Shown here piece after piece: positions 36,600-45,568 of a stretch of DNA of 64,000 nt. The DNA lies in the NCBI RefSeq assembly GCF_900100305.1, contig NZ_FNEY01000029.1:1-64000 (forward strand), given 5' to 3'. The translations under genes were made by a program, and so were the position numbers. Position 1 is the first letter of the stretch, and the number at the start of each line of letters is the position of its first letter. This stretch comes from Paracidovorax citrulli. GTDB taxonomy: Bacteria > Pseudomonadota > Gammaproteobacteria > Burkholderiales > Burkholderiaceae_C. Under the pieces are notes generated by a model, which saw nothing but the letters and a program-made list of their open reading frames with translations, did not search any database and had not been told where the DNA came from.

Positions 36600-37082
36600 T
36601 CAGGCGGCTTCCGGCTGCACGGCCTCCAGCACCAGGGCCGTGGCCACGTGCGCGTCCATGTTCAGGAGCCGCTTGCGCATGCAGAGCACGGCCTTGTCCT
36701 TCGACAGCAGGATGGCGCGGTGGGCCGCCGCCAGGTCGATGAACTTCTGGTCGTCCGCGTCCTTGCAGACATAGGCCACGCGCGGCGCGATCTCCACCAG
36801 GCGCGCCTGGGCATCGAACGCCGCGAGCACCCGCGCGGCGTCCACCCGGTAGAAGTCCATGCGCTCCACGATGTGCGCGTAGGCCAGCACGCGCTCGAGC
36901 TCGTCGCGCATGACCTGCGTGGCGATCCACGCCAGCCGGCCCTGGGCCAGCAATTGCCGCAGCGGCCCCGTGCGCGGATCGGAAAAGATCAGCAGGTCCA
37001 GGGCCACGTTGGTGTCCACCACCACGCAGCGCACCGGTTCACCCTCCGCGGCCCGCGCGGGCAGGCACAGTTCAACCGGCAT
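36600..37082 (-). CDS. PIN-domain protein (putative ribonuclease)
   Basis: A 160-residue single-domain PIN nuclease of the COG1569 type. The acidic catalytic residues fit: Asp in VVVDTNVALDLL, Glu in DELERVLAY and the Asp pair in CKDADDQKFIDLAAAH. Such proteins may be toxins of toxin-antitoxin pairs or RNA-processing enzymes. No antitoxin gene is adjacent: the upstream neighbour is an rRNA methylase whose end it overlaps by 11 bases, which suggests a housekeeping or RNA-related role rather than a free-standing toxin. The start could be an upstream methionine at 37127, deeper inside the methylase. Confidence 0.85.
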   Translation of the reverse strand: MPVELCLPARAAEGEPVRCVVVDTNVALDLLIFSDPRTGPLRQLLAQGRLAWIATQVMRDELERVLAYAHIVERMDFYRVDAARVLAAFDAQARLVEIAPRVAYVCKDADDQKFIDLAAAHRAILLSKDKAVLCMRKRLLNMDAHVATALVLEAVQPEAA

Positions 37083-38397
37083 GGTTCCGGCCCGCGTCCG
37101 CCGCGCTTCCGGGGCCGGCAGGCGCATCCGCCGGCGGCGGCGCCGCGCCCTCCGCCCGGGGGCGCACGGCGCCCTGCACCATGTCGAAGCGGAACAGCCG
37201 GCATTCGATCGGCCCGTTCCACATCGGTACGCGGCGCGACTCCTTCAGCCGCATCTTGCCGGGCAGCTTCAGGTCGGGCGTGAGCATCCAGGCCTGCCAG
37301 CCCGCGTAGTGCTTCTTCCAGTGCGCGGCGAGCTGCAGGAAGAAATCCCCGCCATCCTCGGTCTGCGCGGTCTCCCGGCCGGCGCGCTCGACCACGCCCA
37401 TGCGCTCCCGCGCGCTGCGCCCCGCCGTGCCGGCCGCGGCGATGCGCTCGCCGTAGGGCGGGTTGAGCAGCATCACGCCGGGCCGGTCGCCGGGCGGCAT
37501 GCGCTGCAGCGCGTCTCCGCCACGCAACTGCACCGCCTGGGCGACGCCCGCGCGCTCGGCATTGCGCTGCGCGAAATCCACCATGCGGTGCGACACGTCG
37601 CTGCCGAACACCGGCACGGCGGCCGGCACGATGCCGTCCTGCGCTTCCTCTCGCAGCGCATTCCAGACGTGCGCCTGGAAGGGCAGCAGTTTCTCGAAGG
37701 CGAAGCGCCGGCGCAGGCCGGGGGGAATGCGGCAGGCCATCTGCGCGGCCTCGATGGCGATCGTGCCGCTGCCGCAGCAGGGGTCGTACAGCGGCACGGG
37801 CGCGTCGCCCAGCGGGTCCCAGCCGCTGGCGGCGATCATGGCCGCGGCGAGCGTTTCCTTGAGCGGCGCATCCCCCTTGTCCTCCCGCCAGCCGCGCTTG
37901 AAGAGCGGCTCGCCCGAGGTGTCGATATAGACCGTGGCCTGGTCCGTGGTGAGGTGCAGATGGATGCGCACGTCCGGCCGCTGCGTGTCCACGTCGGGCC
38001 GCACGCCGCCGGCTTTCGCGCGGAAACGGTCGGCGACCGCGTCCTTCACCCGCAGTGCCGCGAAATTCAGGCTCTGGAGCGGGCTGTGCTGGGCAGTGAC
38101 ATCGATACGGAAGCTTTGGCGCGGAGTGAACCAGATCTCCCAGGCGATCCCGGACGCGATGGCGTAGAGATCGTTCTCGGAGCGGTACATCCGCTCGGCC
38201 AGGTGCACCAGCACCCGTTGCGCGAGGCGGCTGTGAAGGTTCAGCCGCAGCGCCTCGCGCCACGACGCGCGGGCCATCACGCCGCCGCGCCCCGTGAGCA
38301 GGTCGTGGCCCGTCAGGCCGGTGATGCCATGGACCTCGTCGGCCAGGAAGCCTTCCACGCCGGCGGCGCAAGGCAGAAAGATTTGCAATGAATTCAT
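37072..38397 (-). CDS. RlmL/YpsC-like 23S rRNA guanine-N2 methyltransferase
   Basis: A 441-residue enzyme with an N-terminal THUMP domain (FLPCAAGVEGFLADEV to about residue 170) and a class I methylase domain with the motif LYDPCCGSGTIAIEAAQMA and the catalytic NPPY (MLLNPPYGERI). This is the RlmL N-terminal half or YpsC type, which methylates G2445 of 23S rRNA; the second (RlmK) half of the E. coli fusion is missing. A Pro/Ala-rich C-terminal tail extends past the domain. Downstream it overlaps the PIN gene. Confidence 0.88.
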   Translation of the reverse strand: MNSLQIFLPCAAGVEGFLADEVHGITGLTGHDLLTGRGGVMARASWREALRLNLHSRLAQRVLVHLAERMYRSENDLYAIASGIAWEIWFTPRQSFRIDVTAQHSPLQSLNFAALRVKDAVADRFRAKAGGVRPDVDTQRPDVRIHLHLTTDQATVYIDTSGEPLFKRGWREDKGDAPLKETLAAAMIAASGWDPLGDAPVPLYDPCCGSGTIAIEAAQMACRIPPGLRRRFAFEKLLPFQAHVWNALREEAQDGIVPAAVPVFGSDVSHRMVDFAQRNAERAGVAQAVQLRGGDALQRMPPGDRPGVMLLNPPYGERIAAAGTAGRSARERMGVVERAGRETAQTEDGGDFFLQLAAHWKKHYAGWQAWMLTPDLKLPGKMRLKESRRVPMWNGPIECRLFRFDMVQGAVRPRAEGAAPPPADAPAGPGSAADAGRNHAG

Positions 38398-38552
38398 AAC
38401 GCAGGCGAGAGGATACGCCTTGCCGCCAATGCAATCCCCCGCCTTTATTTTTCCACCATGCAGAACAAATGTTTCATTCTGTTGATAAAGTTCAGCAATA
38501 AACGATAACCGGCGATCCCCCTGCCACAGGCCGTCCCCCCTGGAGTCCGTCG

Positions 38553-40409
38553 ATGTTCCATAGCCTTCGCGCCCGCCTCATCGGGATCTGCATCGCCATC
38601 ACCGCCCTGTCGCTCATCGCGCTGGCGCTGGCCACCTTCTTCGTCGTGCGCGGCAATACGCTTTCAGGCCTGGACGAACGCATCGGCCAGCTCACGCGCC
38701 TGCATGCCGGCGAGATCACCACTTGGGTGAAGGAAAAGCAGCGCATCGCCAGTTCCATCCGGATCGCGGCCACGCAGCCGGACCCGATCCCGTTCCTGCA
38801 GGCCGCGAAACAGGCCGGCGCGCTGGACGATGCCTACCTGGTCCATGCGGACAAGCGGATCGCCTTCCTGCACCCGGTGCCCGACGGCTACGACGGTACG
38901 TCCCGCGGCTGGTACAAGCAGGCCATGCAGGCCGGCGGCCCCATCGTGACGCCGGCCTACATCGGTGCCAGCTCCGGCAAGCTCCTCATCACCTTCGCCG
39001 AGCCCTGGGGCCCGGCCGGGCAGCTCTCCGGCGTCGTGGCTGCCGACATGCTGCTGGAGACCGTCGGCCGCATGGTGACCGCCATCCAGCCCACATCCAG
39101 GAGCTTCGCCATGCTCGTCGATGAGCAGGGCCGCCTGCTCGCACAGGCGGATCCCCAGCTGGCCCTCAACCCGGTTTCCGCGCTCGCTTCCGGCATCGAC
39201 GCCGCGCTGCTGCAGCGGCTCGCGGCGGACGGGGGCCATGCGGAAGTGGCCGCCAAGGGCGCGGACCAGATGCTTTACGCCGCGAAGGTGGAAGGCACGC
39301 CCTGGATCCTGGCCATCGCCATCGACCGCGCCGAAGCCACCCGCCCCGTGCGCGAACTCCTCAACGTCGCCGTCGCCATCACCGTGCTGTGCATGCTCGC
39401 CGCCGTCGGCCTGCTCACCTACGCCGTCAGCCGCCAGCTGCGCCGCCTCGCCGTCGTGCGCGACGCCCTGGAGGACATCGCCTCCGGCGAAGGCGACCTC
39501 ACCCGCCGCCTCGACACCCACGGCAGCGACGAGCTCACCCAGATCTCCCGCGCCTTCAACCACTTCGTGGACAAGATCGCCGCCGTCCTCGTGCGCATCC
39601 GCGCCTCCTCCGAAGCCGTGCGCCTGGCCACCAGCGAGATCGCCAGCGGCAACCAGGACCTCTCCGGCCGCACCGAGCAGCAGGCCAGCTCCCTGGAGGA
39701 GACCGCCGCCGCCATGGAACAGCTCACCGCCACCGTCCAGCAGAACGCCGAGAACGCCCGCCAGGCCAACCACCTGGCCGCCAACGCTTCGCAGATCGCC
39801 GCCCACGGCGGCACCGTCGTCGGCCAGGTCGTGCAGACCATGGGCGGCATCGATGCCTCCTCGCGCAAGATCGTGGACATCATCGGCGTCATCGATTCCA
39901 TCGCCTTCCAGACCAACATCCTCGCCCTCAACGCCGCCGTCGAGGCCGCACGCGCCGGCGAGCAGGGCCGGGGTTTCGCCGTCGTCGCCTCCGAGGTCCG
40001 CACCCTCGCGCAGCGATCGGCCACCGCCGCCAAGGAGATCAAGTCCCTCATCGACGACTCCGTGCAGCAGGTCAACGCCGGCAGCCGCCTCGTGCAGGAC
40101 GCCGGCTCCACCATGCAGGAGGTCGTCGAGAGCGTGCAGCGCGTCACCGCCATCGTCGCCGAGATCAGCAGCGCCAGCCAGGAGCAGAGCACCGGCATCG
40201 CCGAGATCGGCAGCGCCGTCAGCCAGATGGACCAGAGCACCCAGCAGAACGCCGCTCTCGTCGAGCAGGCCACCGCCGCCGCCCAGTCGCTGCAGCAGCA
40301 GGCCCACCAGCTCGCCGATGCCGTCGCCGGCTTCAGGCTCGAGGCCCATGGCTCCGCCACCCACGCGCCACGCCATCCGGCGCTCGGCGCGCCTGCCGGA
40401 CGCGCCTGA
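38553..40409 (+). CDS. Methyl-accepting chemotaxis protein with dCache-type sensor domain
   Basis: A 618-residue chemoreceptor: first membrane helix at residues 10-30, periplasmic double-Cache (dCache_1) sensor with [20 protein letters not shown] and TFAEPWG, second helix near residue 275-295, HAMP, then a signalling domain containing [20 protein letters not shown]. dCache receptors usually sense amino acids or other small ligands directly. The tail lacks the xWxxF tether. From about 39350 onwards the codon choice changes (almost only GCC, GTC, CTC), unlike the sensor half. Upstream lies a TAAAGTTC...CGATAA sequence that resembles a flagellar sigma-28 promoter but the spacing is 4 bases short. 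Confidence 0.95.
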   Translation: MFHSLRARLIGICIAITALSLIALALATFFVVRGNTLSGLDERIGQLTRLHAGEITTWVKEKQRIASSIRIAATQPDPIPFLQAAKQAGALDDAYLVHADKRIAFLHPVPDGYDGTSRGWYKQAMQAGGPIVTPAYIGASSGKLLITFAEPWGPAGQLSGVVAADMLLETVGRMVTAIQPTSRSFAMLVDEQGRLLAQADPQLALNPVSALASGIDAALLQRLAADGGHAEVAAKGADQMLYAAKVEGTPWILAIAIDRAEATRPVRELLNVAVAITVLCMLAAVGLLTYAVSRQLRRLAVVRDALEDIASGEGDLTRRLDTHGSDELTQISRAFNHFVDKIAAVLVRIRASSEAVRLATSEIASGNQDLSGRTEQQASSLEETAAAMEQLTATVQQNAENARQANHLAANASQIAAHGGTVVGQVVQTMGGIDASSRKIVDIIGVIDSIAFQTNILALNAAVEAARAGEQGRGFAVVASEVRTLAQRSATAAKEIKSLIDDSVQQVNAGSRLVQDAGSTMQEVVESVQRVTAIVAEISSASQEQSTGIAEIGSAVSQMDQSTQQNAALVEQATAAAQSLQQQAHQLADAVAGFRLEAHGSATHAPRHPALGAPAGRA

Positions 40410-40466
40410 AAAGGTACTCGCGGCCGTGGCTGGCGCGGCAGGCGCCGTGGCGGCGATGATGGAGGC

Positions 40467-41012
40467 ATGATGACCTCCCCATCCACTCCACCCTCCCCCG
40501 CCACGGCCAGCGCGCGCCGCGCGCCCCTGTCGTTCCACACCTGGCTGGCCCTCGCGGGCTGGCTGCTGCTGTGCTTCATCGCCGCAGGCACCGGCAGCGT
40601 GGCCTCGGTGCAGGCACCGCAGTTCTATGCGCAGCTGGTGCAGCCGCCGTGGGCTCCGCCCCCCGGCGTCTTCGGCCCCGTCTGGAGCGTGCTCTACACC
40701 CTCATGGGCATCGCCGCCTGGCTGGTCTGGCGCGAGCCCGCGGGCAAGGCGCGGCGGCAGGCGCTCGCGCTGTTCTGCGCCCAGCTGGCGCTCAACGCGC
40801 TCTGGAGCTGGCTGTTCTTCCAGTGGCACCGGGGTGCCTGGGCCCTGGCGGACATCGCCCTGCTGGGTATCTGCGTGGCCGCCACGTTCGTGGCCTTCCT
40901 GCGCCTGCGGACGCTGGCGGGGCTTCTGCTGCTGCCCTACCTGGCCTGGATCAGTTTCGCCGGAGCCCTCAACTACACCCTCTGGCGCATGAATCCTGGC
41001 CTGCTCGGCTGA
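40467..41012 (+). CDS. tspO: TspO/MBR-family tryptophan-rich sensory protein
   Basis: A 181-residue membrane protein with five helices and the family signature VQPPWAPPPGVFGPVWSVLY followed by WxWxW-like helices (LNALWSWLFFQWHRG) and a closing YLAWISFAGALNYTLW. TspO binds porphyrins or heme-related compounds and in some bacteria controls tetrapyrrole or photosynthesis genes; the ligand here is not known. The start gives an unusually long N-terminal Ser/Pro-rich tail of about 25 residues, so a later start is possible. Confidence 0.92.
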   Translation: MMTSPSTPPSPATASARRAPLSFHTWLALAGWLLLCFIAAGTGSVASVQAPQFYAQLVQPPWAPPPGVFGPVWSVLYTLMGIAAWLVWREPAGKARRQALALFCAQLALNALWSWLFFQWHRGAWALADIALLGICVAATFVAFLRLRTLAGLLLLPYLAWISFAGALNYTLWRMNPGLLG

Positions 41013-41036
41013 ATGCCGCCCCTCGGCGGCCGGCCT

Positions 41037-42626
41037 TTACAGCGCCTTGCGCAGGTTGGCCGGTGCGATCTTCAGCGCCTCGCGGTATTTCGCCACCGTG
41101 CGGCGCGCGCATTCGATGCCCTGCTCCTTGAGCATCTCCGCGATCTGGCTGTCCGACAGCGGCTTGGCCGGGCTCTCCGACGCGACGAACTGCTTGATCA
41201 GCGCACGCACGGCCGTGCTCGACGCATTGCCGCCCGTTTCCGTGCCCAGGCCCGAGCCGAAGAAATACTTCAGCTCGTAGGTACCCTGGGGCGTGGCCAT
41301 GTACTTGGCCGTGGTCACCCGGCTGATCGTCGATTCGTGCAGCCCCAGCTCGTCGGCGATGTCGCGCAGCACGAGCGGCCGCATGGCCAGCTCGCCATGC
41401 ACGAAGAAGTTCTTCTGCCGGTCCACGATGGCGCGCGAGACGCGCAGGATGGTGTCGAACCGCTGCTGGATGTTCTTGATGAACCAACGCGCTTCCTGCA
41501 GCCGCTGCTGCAGCGCCTGGTGCCCCTCGCCGCCGCGGTTGCCGCGCAGCGCCCCGGCATAGATGTCGTGCACGCGCAGCCGCGGCATGACATCCGGGTT
41601 GAGCTGCACGGTGAACGCATGCGCGGCCCCGCGGCCACTGCTCTTCTTCACGATCACGTCGGGCACGATGATGTTGCGCTCGACCTGCGCGAAAGCCCGG
41701 CCCGGCCGGGGCTCCAGCCGCGCGATGAGCGCCATCGCCGCGCGCGTGCACTCCTCGCCGGCACCGCAACCCTGCGCGAGCCGGCGCACGTCGCGCCGCG
41801 CCAGCATCTCCAGCGGCTGATTGCAGATGCGCAGCGCCGCCTGCAGCACTTCGGGCTCCGCGTCGCCATCTTCCTGCAGGGCCCGCAGCTGCAGCGCCAG
41901 GCATTCGCTCAGGCCGCGCGCGCCCACGCCCACGGGCTCCAGGCTCTGCAGCAGCCGCAGCGCCACCGTGAAGCGATGCACCAGTTCCTCCACCTGCTCG
42001 GGGTCTTCCTCGCCCGCGAGGGCCACGGCCAGTGCCTCCAGCGATTCGTCGAGGTAGCCGTCGTCGTTCAGCGATTCGATCAGGAAGCGCAGCGCCGCGC
42101 GGTCCACCTCCGACAGGCGCAGCGACAGCGCCTGCCGGTGCAGGTAATCGGTGAGCGACTCGTGCTCGCGCGCGAGTTCGGTCGCGTCCGTGTCGTCTTC
42201 GTCCCCCAGCTGGTTGCGCGTGCGCGCGGGCGCCTCGCCGCCCCACTCGCCGTCGTCGGGCGCCATCTCGACGGTGCCGTCGCCCTCCCAGTCCGGCGCA
42301 TCGGGAGCTTCCGGCGCCTCCGATCCTTCGGATGCGCCCTCGCCCGGCGCCGAGGCCGCCGTCTCCACCGCCCCGCTGGCCGGCGAATAGAGGGACTCCT
42401 CCGCCCCGCGGTCGGCGTCGCTCACCGGCGCATCCGCCTGCAGCAGCCCGAACTCCTCGCGCGGTGCCTCGTCCGGGTTGCGCTCCAGGAAGGGGTTCTC
42501 GTCGAGCATCTGCTCGACTTCCTGCGACAGCTCCAGCGTGGACAGCTGCAGCAGCCGGATCGATTGCTGCAGTTGCGGCGTCAGCGCCAGATGCTGCGAG
42601 ATGCGCAGCGACAGTCCCGGCTTCAT
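41037..42626 (-). CDS. rpoN: RNA polymerase sigma-54 factor
   Basis: A 529-residue sigma factor. The N-terminal activator-interacting region (LRISQHLALTPQLQQSIRLLQ), an acidic linker (about residues 75-135), the core-binding domain and the helix-turn-helix are followed by the RpoN box ARRTVAKYREALKIAPANLR that contacts the -24 element. The ATG at 42626 overlaps the lptB stop (TGATG). Order lptA-lptB-rpoN is a common proteobacterial operon and links envelope transport to nitrogen and stress regulation only by transcription. Confidence 0.97.
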   Translation of the reverse strand: MKPGLSLRISQHLALTPQLQQSIRLLQLSTLELSQEVEQMLDENPFLERNPDEAPREEFGLLQADAPVSDADRGAEESLYSPASGAVETAASAPGEGASEGSEAPEAPDAPDWEGDGTVEMAPDDGEWGGEAPARTRNQLGDEDDTDATELAREHESLTDYLHRQALSLRLSEVDRAALRFLIESLNDDGYLDESLEALAVALAGEEDPEQVEELVHRFTVALRLLQSLEPVGVGARGLSECLALQLRALQEDGDAEPEVLQAALRICNQPLEMLARRDVRRLAQGCGAGEECTRAAMALIARLEPRPGRAFAQVERNIIVPDVIVKKSSGRGAAHAFTVQLNPDVMPRLRVHDIYAGALRGNRGGEGHQALQQRLQEARWFIKNIQQRFDTILRVSRAIVDRQKNFFVHGELAMRPLVLRDIADELGLHESTISRVTTAKYMATPQGTYELKYFFGSGLGTETGGNASSTAVRALIKQFVASESPAKPLSDSQIAEMLKEQGIECARRTVAKYREALKIAPANLRKAL

Positions 42627-43423
42627 CACATGCGGAAGTGTTCGCCGAGGTACACGCGGCGCACTTCTGCGTTGTCCACGATCTCCGAGGGAGTACCCTG
42701 CGCGAGCACCCGACCGTCGCTGATGATGAAGGCGTGGTCGCAGATGCCCAGCGTCTCGCGCACGTTGTGGTCGGTGATGAGCACGCCGATGCCGCGTGCC
42801 TTCAGGAAGCCGATGATGCGCTGGATCTCGATCACCGCGATAGGGTCGATGCCCGCGAACGGCTCGTCCAGCAGGATGAACCGCGGCTGCGTGGCCAGCG
42901 CGCGCGCGATCTCCACGCGGCGGCGCTCGCCGCCCGAGAGCGCGAGCGCGGGCGAGGCGCGCAGGTGGTCCACCCGCAGCTCCTGCAGCAGCGCGGTGAG
43001 GCGCTCCTCGATCTCCGCGCGTGACAGCGGCCGGCCGTCGTCGTCGCGCTGCAGCTCCAGCACGGCGCGCACGTTCTCCTCCACGGAAAGCTTGCGGAAG
43101 ATCGAGGCCTCCTGCGGCAGGTACGACAGCCCCAGGCGCGAGCGCCGGTGGATCGGCATGTTCGCCACCGACTGCCCGTCGATGCGGATATCGCCGCCGT
43201 CGCTGCGCACCAGACCCACGATCATGTAGAACGACGTGGTCTTGCCCGCGCCGTTCGGGCCGAGCAGGCCGACGACCTCGCCCTTCTGCACGACCATGGA
43301 AACGTCCTTGACCACCTTGCGGGTGCCGTAGGACTTCTCGAGATGCATCGCCTCCAGGCGGCTCGGCGCGTCCGACGCCGGTGCCGCCGCGGCGCCCGGT
43401 GGGTGGGAAGCCGCCATGCTCAC
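42626..43423 (-). CDS. lptB: LPS export ABC transporter ATPase LptB
   Basis: A 265-residue cytoplasmic ATPase that powers extraction of lipopolysaccharide from the inner membrane. It has Walker [10 protein letters not shown], the Q-loop, signature [15 protein letters not shown], Walker [17 protein letters not shown] and the final H loop. The GTG at 43423 overlaps the lptA stop (GTGA), and an ATG lies six bases in; both are plausible starts. rpoN follows with a one-base overlap. Confidence 0.96.
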   Translation of the reverse strand: MSMAASHPPGAAAAPASDAPSRLEAMHLEKSYGTRKVVKDVSMVVQKGEVVGLLGPNGAGKTTSFYMIVGLVRSDGGDIRIDGQSVANMPIHRRSRLGLSYLPQEASIFRKLSVEENVRAVLELQRDDDGRPLSRAEIEERLTALLQELRVDHLRASPALALSGGERRRVEIARALATQPRFILLDEPFAGIDPIAVIEIQRIIGFLKARGIGVLITDHNVRETLGICDHAFIISDGRVLAQGTPSEIVDNAEVRRVYLGEHFRM

Positions 43424-44070
43424 TTCGCCCCGCTGCCCAGTTCGTTGCTGCGGCGCAGCGCGGGCGCGGCCCCCGGCGCGGGCGCCGCGGCGGGGGCCGA
43501 AGCGGACTCCTTGGGCGAGAGCACCGCGCGCACGCGCCCGCCGGGCGTGCCGGACGACGCGGCGCCCCCGGGCGCGGTTTTCTGGCCGTCCACGGTGAAG
43601 ATGTCGGTGGTGTTGTTGTAGACGATCAGCGCGCCGGCCATCTCGTCGGTGAGGGTGGACTCCCGGTAGCGGCGCAGCTCCGCGCGCCGGATCAGCCGCA
43701 CCAGGTCGGCCCGTCCGTCGTACTCGATCACCTCGCCTTCGCCCTCGACGAACTCGTCCGGGGCGCCCGGCGCGGTGTCGCGCTTCTGGCGGAAGAAAGC
43801 CCGCTTGCCGGGCTCGGCCGTCATCGTGCCGTACTGGAACCCGTCGGGGTCCTGGCGCACGTCCAGCCGGGTGCCGCGCAGCACGATGGTGCCCTTGGTC
43901 ACCACCACGCGTCCGGTGAACACGCTTGTCTGCTTGAGCTCATCGTGGCGCAGTGCGTCGGCCTCGATGTTCATCGGCTTGTTGCGATCGGCTTTTTCGG
44001 CCTGGGCCGGCCCCACGGCGAATGCCATGGACGCCAGCAGAAGAAGGGTGGGGAGGAGTCTGGGTCTCAT
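43420..44070 (-). CDS. lptA: LPS transport periplasmic protein LptA
   Basis: A 216-residue periplasmic protein that bridges the inner and outer membrane LPS machinery. A signal peptide ([20 protein letters not shown], cleaved before EKADRNKP) is followed by the OstA beta-jellyroll: [61 protein letters not shown]. The C-terminal tail is rich in Pro, Ala and Ser. The ATG at 44070 is chosen; an in-frame GTG nine bases upstream is also possible. It is the first gene of the lptA-lptB-rpoN unit. Confidence 0.95.
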   Translation of the reverse strand: MRPRLLPTLLLLASMAFAVGPAQAEKADRNKPMNIEADALRHDELKQTSVFTGRVVVTKGTIVLRGTRLDVRQDPDGFQYGTMTAEPGKRAFFRQKRDTAPGAPDEFVEGEGEVIEYDGRADLVRLIRRAELRRYRESTLTDEMAGALIVYNNTTDIFTVDGQKTAPGGAASSGTPGGRVRAVLSPKESASAPAAAPAPGAAPALRRSNELGSGAK

Positions 44071-44130
44071 AGAGGGCACGAATCTTGCAAAGATTGTAGT
44101 CCTCCGCTGCGGCAGCGCAGCCGCCGGAAA

Positions 44131-44153
44131 GGAAAAGCCCGCCGGAGCGGGCT
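44131..44153 (-). terminator. Intrinsic terminator of dsbA
   Basis: On the minus strand AGCCCGC-TCCG-GCGGGCT (44153-44136) is followed by TTTTCC. A 7-bp perfect GC-rich stem with a short loop and a T run, 40 bases after the dsbA stop, is a standard Rho-independent terminator. Confidence 0.85.
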
Positions 44154-44189
44154 CGTGCGGGGCGGAGGGCGGAGCCCCGGCAGGGATGG

Positions 44190-44846
44190 TCAGCCCTTGC
44201 GAGCCACGCCCGCCAGGTATTCCACGACCTGCAGCACGTTCTGCATGCTGCCGGCCATGGTGCCGTCGGTGTAGAACCGGCCGGCCACCCCCATGGCGGG
44301 CACGCCTTCGACGCCGTACGCATCCTGCAGCTGGGCGGCCTTGCGCAGCTGGTTGGAGACGGTGAAGGAGTTGTACACCTCCTTGAACTTGGCCACGTCC
44401 AGGCCCTGCTTGCCGATCCAGTCGAAGATCTGGTCATCCTTGTTGAGCGGCACCTTCTCCACGTGCACGGCGCGGAACACCTTGGCGTGCACCTCGGGCA
44501 GCTTGCCCATGCCTTCCAGGGCGAAATACAGCTTCTGCTGCGCGGCGAAGCTGGAATTGAAGGCCACCGGAACGCGCCGGACCACCAGGTCCTTCGGAGC
44601 GGACTTGATCCAGGCCTCGAGCGTGGGCTCGAAGGCGTTGCAGTGCGGGCAGCTGTACCAGAAGAACTCGATGACCTCGACCTTGCCGGCGGGTGCATCG
44701 GTGGGTGCCGGCTTGGCCAGGCGGGTGTAGTCCTTGCCCTCCTTGAACTGGCGCGCCTGCGCGAAGGCGGGCGTGGCCACCGGCAGCGTGACGGCGGAAG
44801 CGGCCACGGCGGTGGCGGCGGAGAGGGAGAACTCGCGGCGTTTCAT
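44190..44846 (-). CDS. dsbA: Thiol:disulfide interchange protein DsbA
   Basis: A 218-residue periplasmic oxidase that forms disulphide bonds in secreted proteins. A twin-arginine-like or Sec signal (MKRREFSLSAATAVAASA, cleaved near PAFAQARQ) precedes the thioredoxin fold with Cys66-Pro-His-Cys69 in FFWYSCPHCNAFEP and the cis-Pro loop VEGVPAMGVAGRF. DsbA is needed for many virulence factors including type III components. The start at 44846 gives the signal peptide; an earlier in-frame start would add four residues. It stands alone between lptA and the SPOR gene. Confidence 0.95.
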   Translation of the reverse strand: MKRREFSLSAATAVAASAVTLPVATPAFAQARQFKEGKDYTRLAKPAPTDAPAGKVEVIEFFWYSCPHCNAFEPTLEAWIKSAPKDLVVRRVPVAFNSSFAAQQKLYFALEGMGKLPEVHAKVFRAVHVEKVPLNKDDQIFDWIGKQGLDVAKFKEVYNSFTVSNQLRKAAQLQDAYGVEGVPAMGVAGRFYTDGTMAGSMQNVLQVVEYLAGVARKG

Positions 44847-44915
44847 GGAAAAGGGCACTCCTGGTTACGGTATCTGGAGGATTGGGAGCCGCGCAGGGCG
44901 GCAAAGTTCAGTGGC

Positions 44916-45563
44916 TCAGTGCTGCACGCGCACCAGCGCGGACTCCACACCGGCGCCGTCCAGCTTCTCCTTGAGCATCTCGGCATCGTCGCGCTTGGTG
45001 AACGGGCCCACGCGCACGCGGAACACCGTCCGGCCGTTCTGCTCGCGCTCGCTCACGCGGGCCTCCCAGCCCAGCATGGCGAGCTTGGCGCGTTGCGCGT
45101 CGGCATCGGCCTGCGTGCGGAAGGCGCCGGCCTGCACGAAGTAGTCGAAAGGCTCGGCGCCGGCCGCGGCGCGCGCACGCGCCAGGTCGCCCAGCGGATC
45201 GGCCGACGAGGCACCGGCGGTCGGCTTGCTCGCGCCGGCACGCGGCGTGGAAGCGGCCGCCACCGCGGCGGATGCGGGGGTGCTGGCCGGGGCCGGCACG
45301 ACGCCCGCCACGGCCGGCGTGCTGGCCGCCGGCGTGGCGGGGCGAGCCGGGTTCTTGCCGTACAGGGGCGAATTCGGATCCCAGTTCTTGTTGCGCTGGG
45401 ACTCGAGGGCATCCTGGTCGGAGCCGCGCGCCCCGCCCTTGTTGAGGAACGGCACGGGCACCTTGGTCACGTACACCGCCACGGCGAGCGCGACGCCCAG
45501 CCCCACGACGATCCCCAGGATGAAGCCGACGGCCGAGCCGCCGCGTTGCTGCTTCTTGGTCAT
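44916..45563 (-). CDS. SPOR-domain cell division protein, FtsN-like
   Basis: A 215-residue protein with a short cytoplasmic start, one membrane helix (GFILGIVVGLGVALAVAVYV, residues 12-31), an Ala/Pro/Ser-rich periplasmic linker and a C-terminal SPOR domain (FDYFVQAGAFRTQADADAQRAKLAMLG, shown by VQAGAFRTQADADAQRA, and VFRVRVGPFTKRDDAE) that binds denuded peptidoglycan at the septum. This is FtsN architecture; sequence outside the SPOR domain is too variable to be certain. It overlaps or nearly abuts argS, whose stop is 6 bases upstream, so both are probably co-transcribed, as in many Betaproteobacteria. Confidence 0.9.
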   Translation of the reverse strand: MTKKQQRGGSAVGFILGIVVGLGVALAVAVYVTKVPVPFLNKGGARGSDQDALESQRNKNWDPNSPLYGKNPARPATPAASTPAVAGVVPAPASTPASAAVAAASTPRAGASKPTAGASSADPLGDLARARAAAGAEPFDYFVQAGAFRTQADADAQRAKLAMLGWEARVSEREQNGRTVFRVRVGPFTKRDDAEMLKEKLDGAGVESALVRVQH

Positions 45564-45568
45564 ATGGT

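Noticed and set aside
38488-38510. TAAAGTTC...CGATAA before the dCache chemoreceptor, like a sigma-28 promoter
   Set aside because: The gap is about 4 bases shorter than the known FliA spacing, and nothing similar was found at the other two chemoreceptors.
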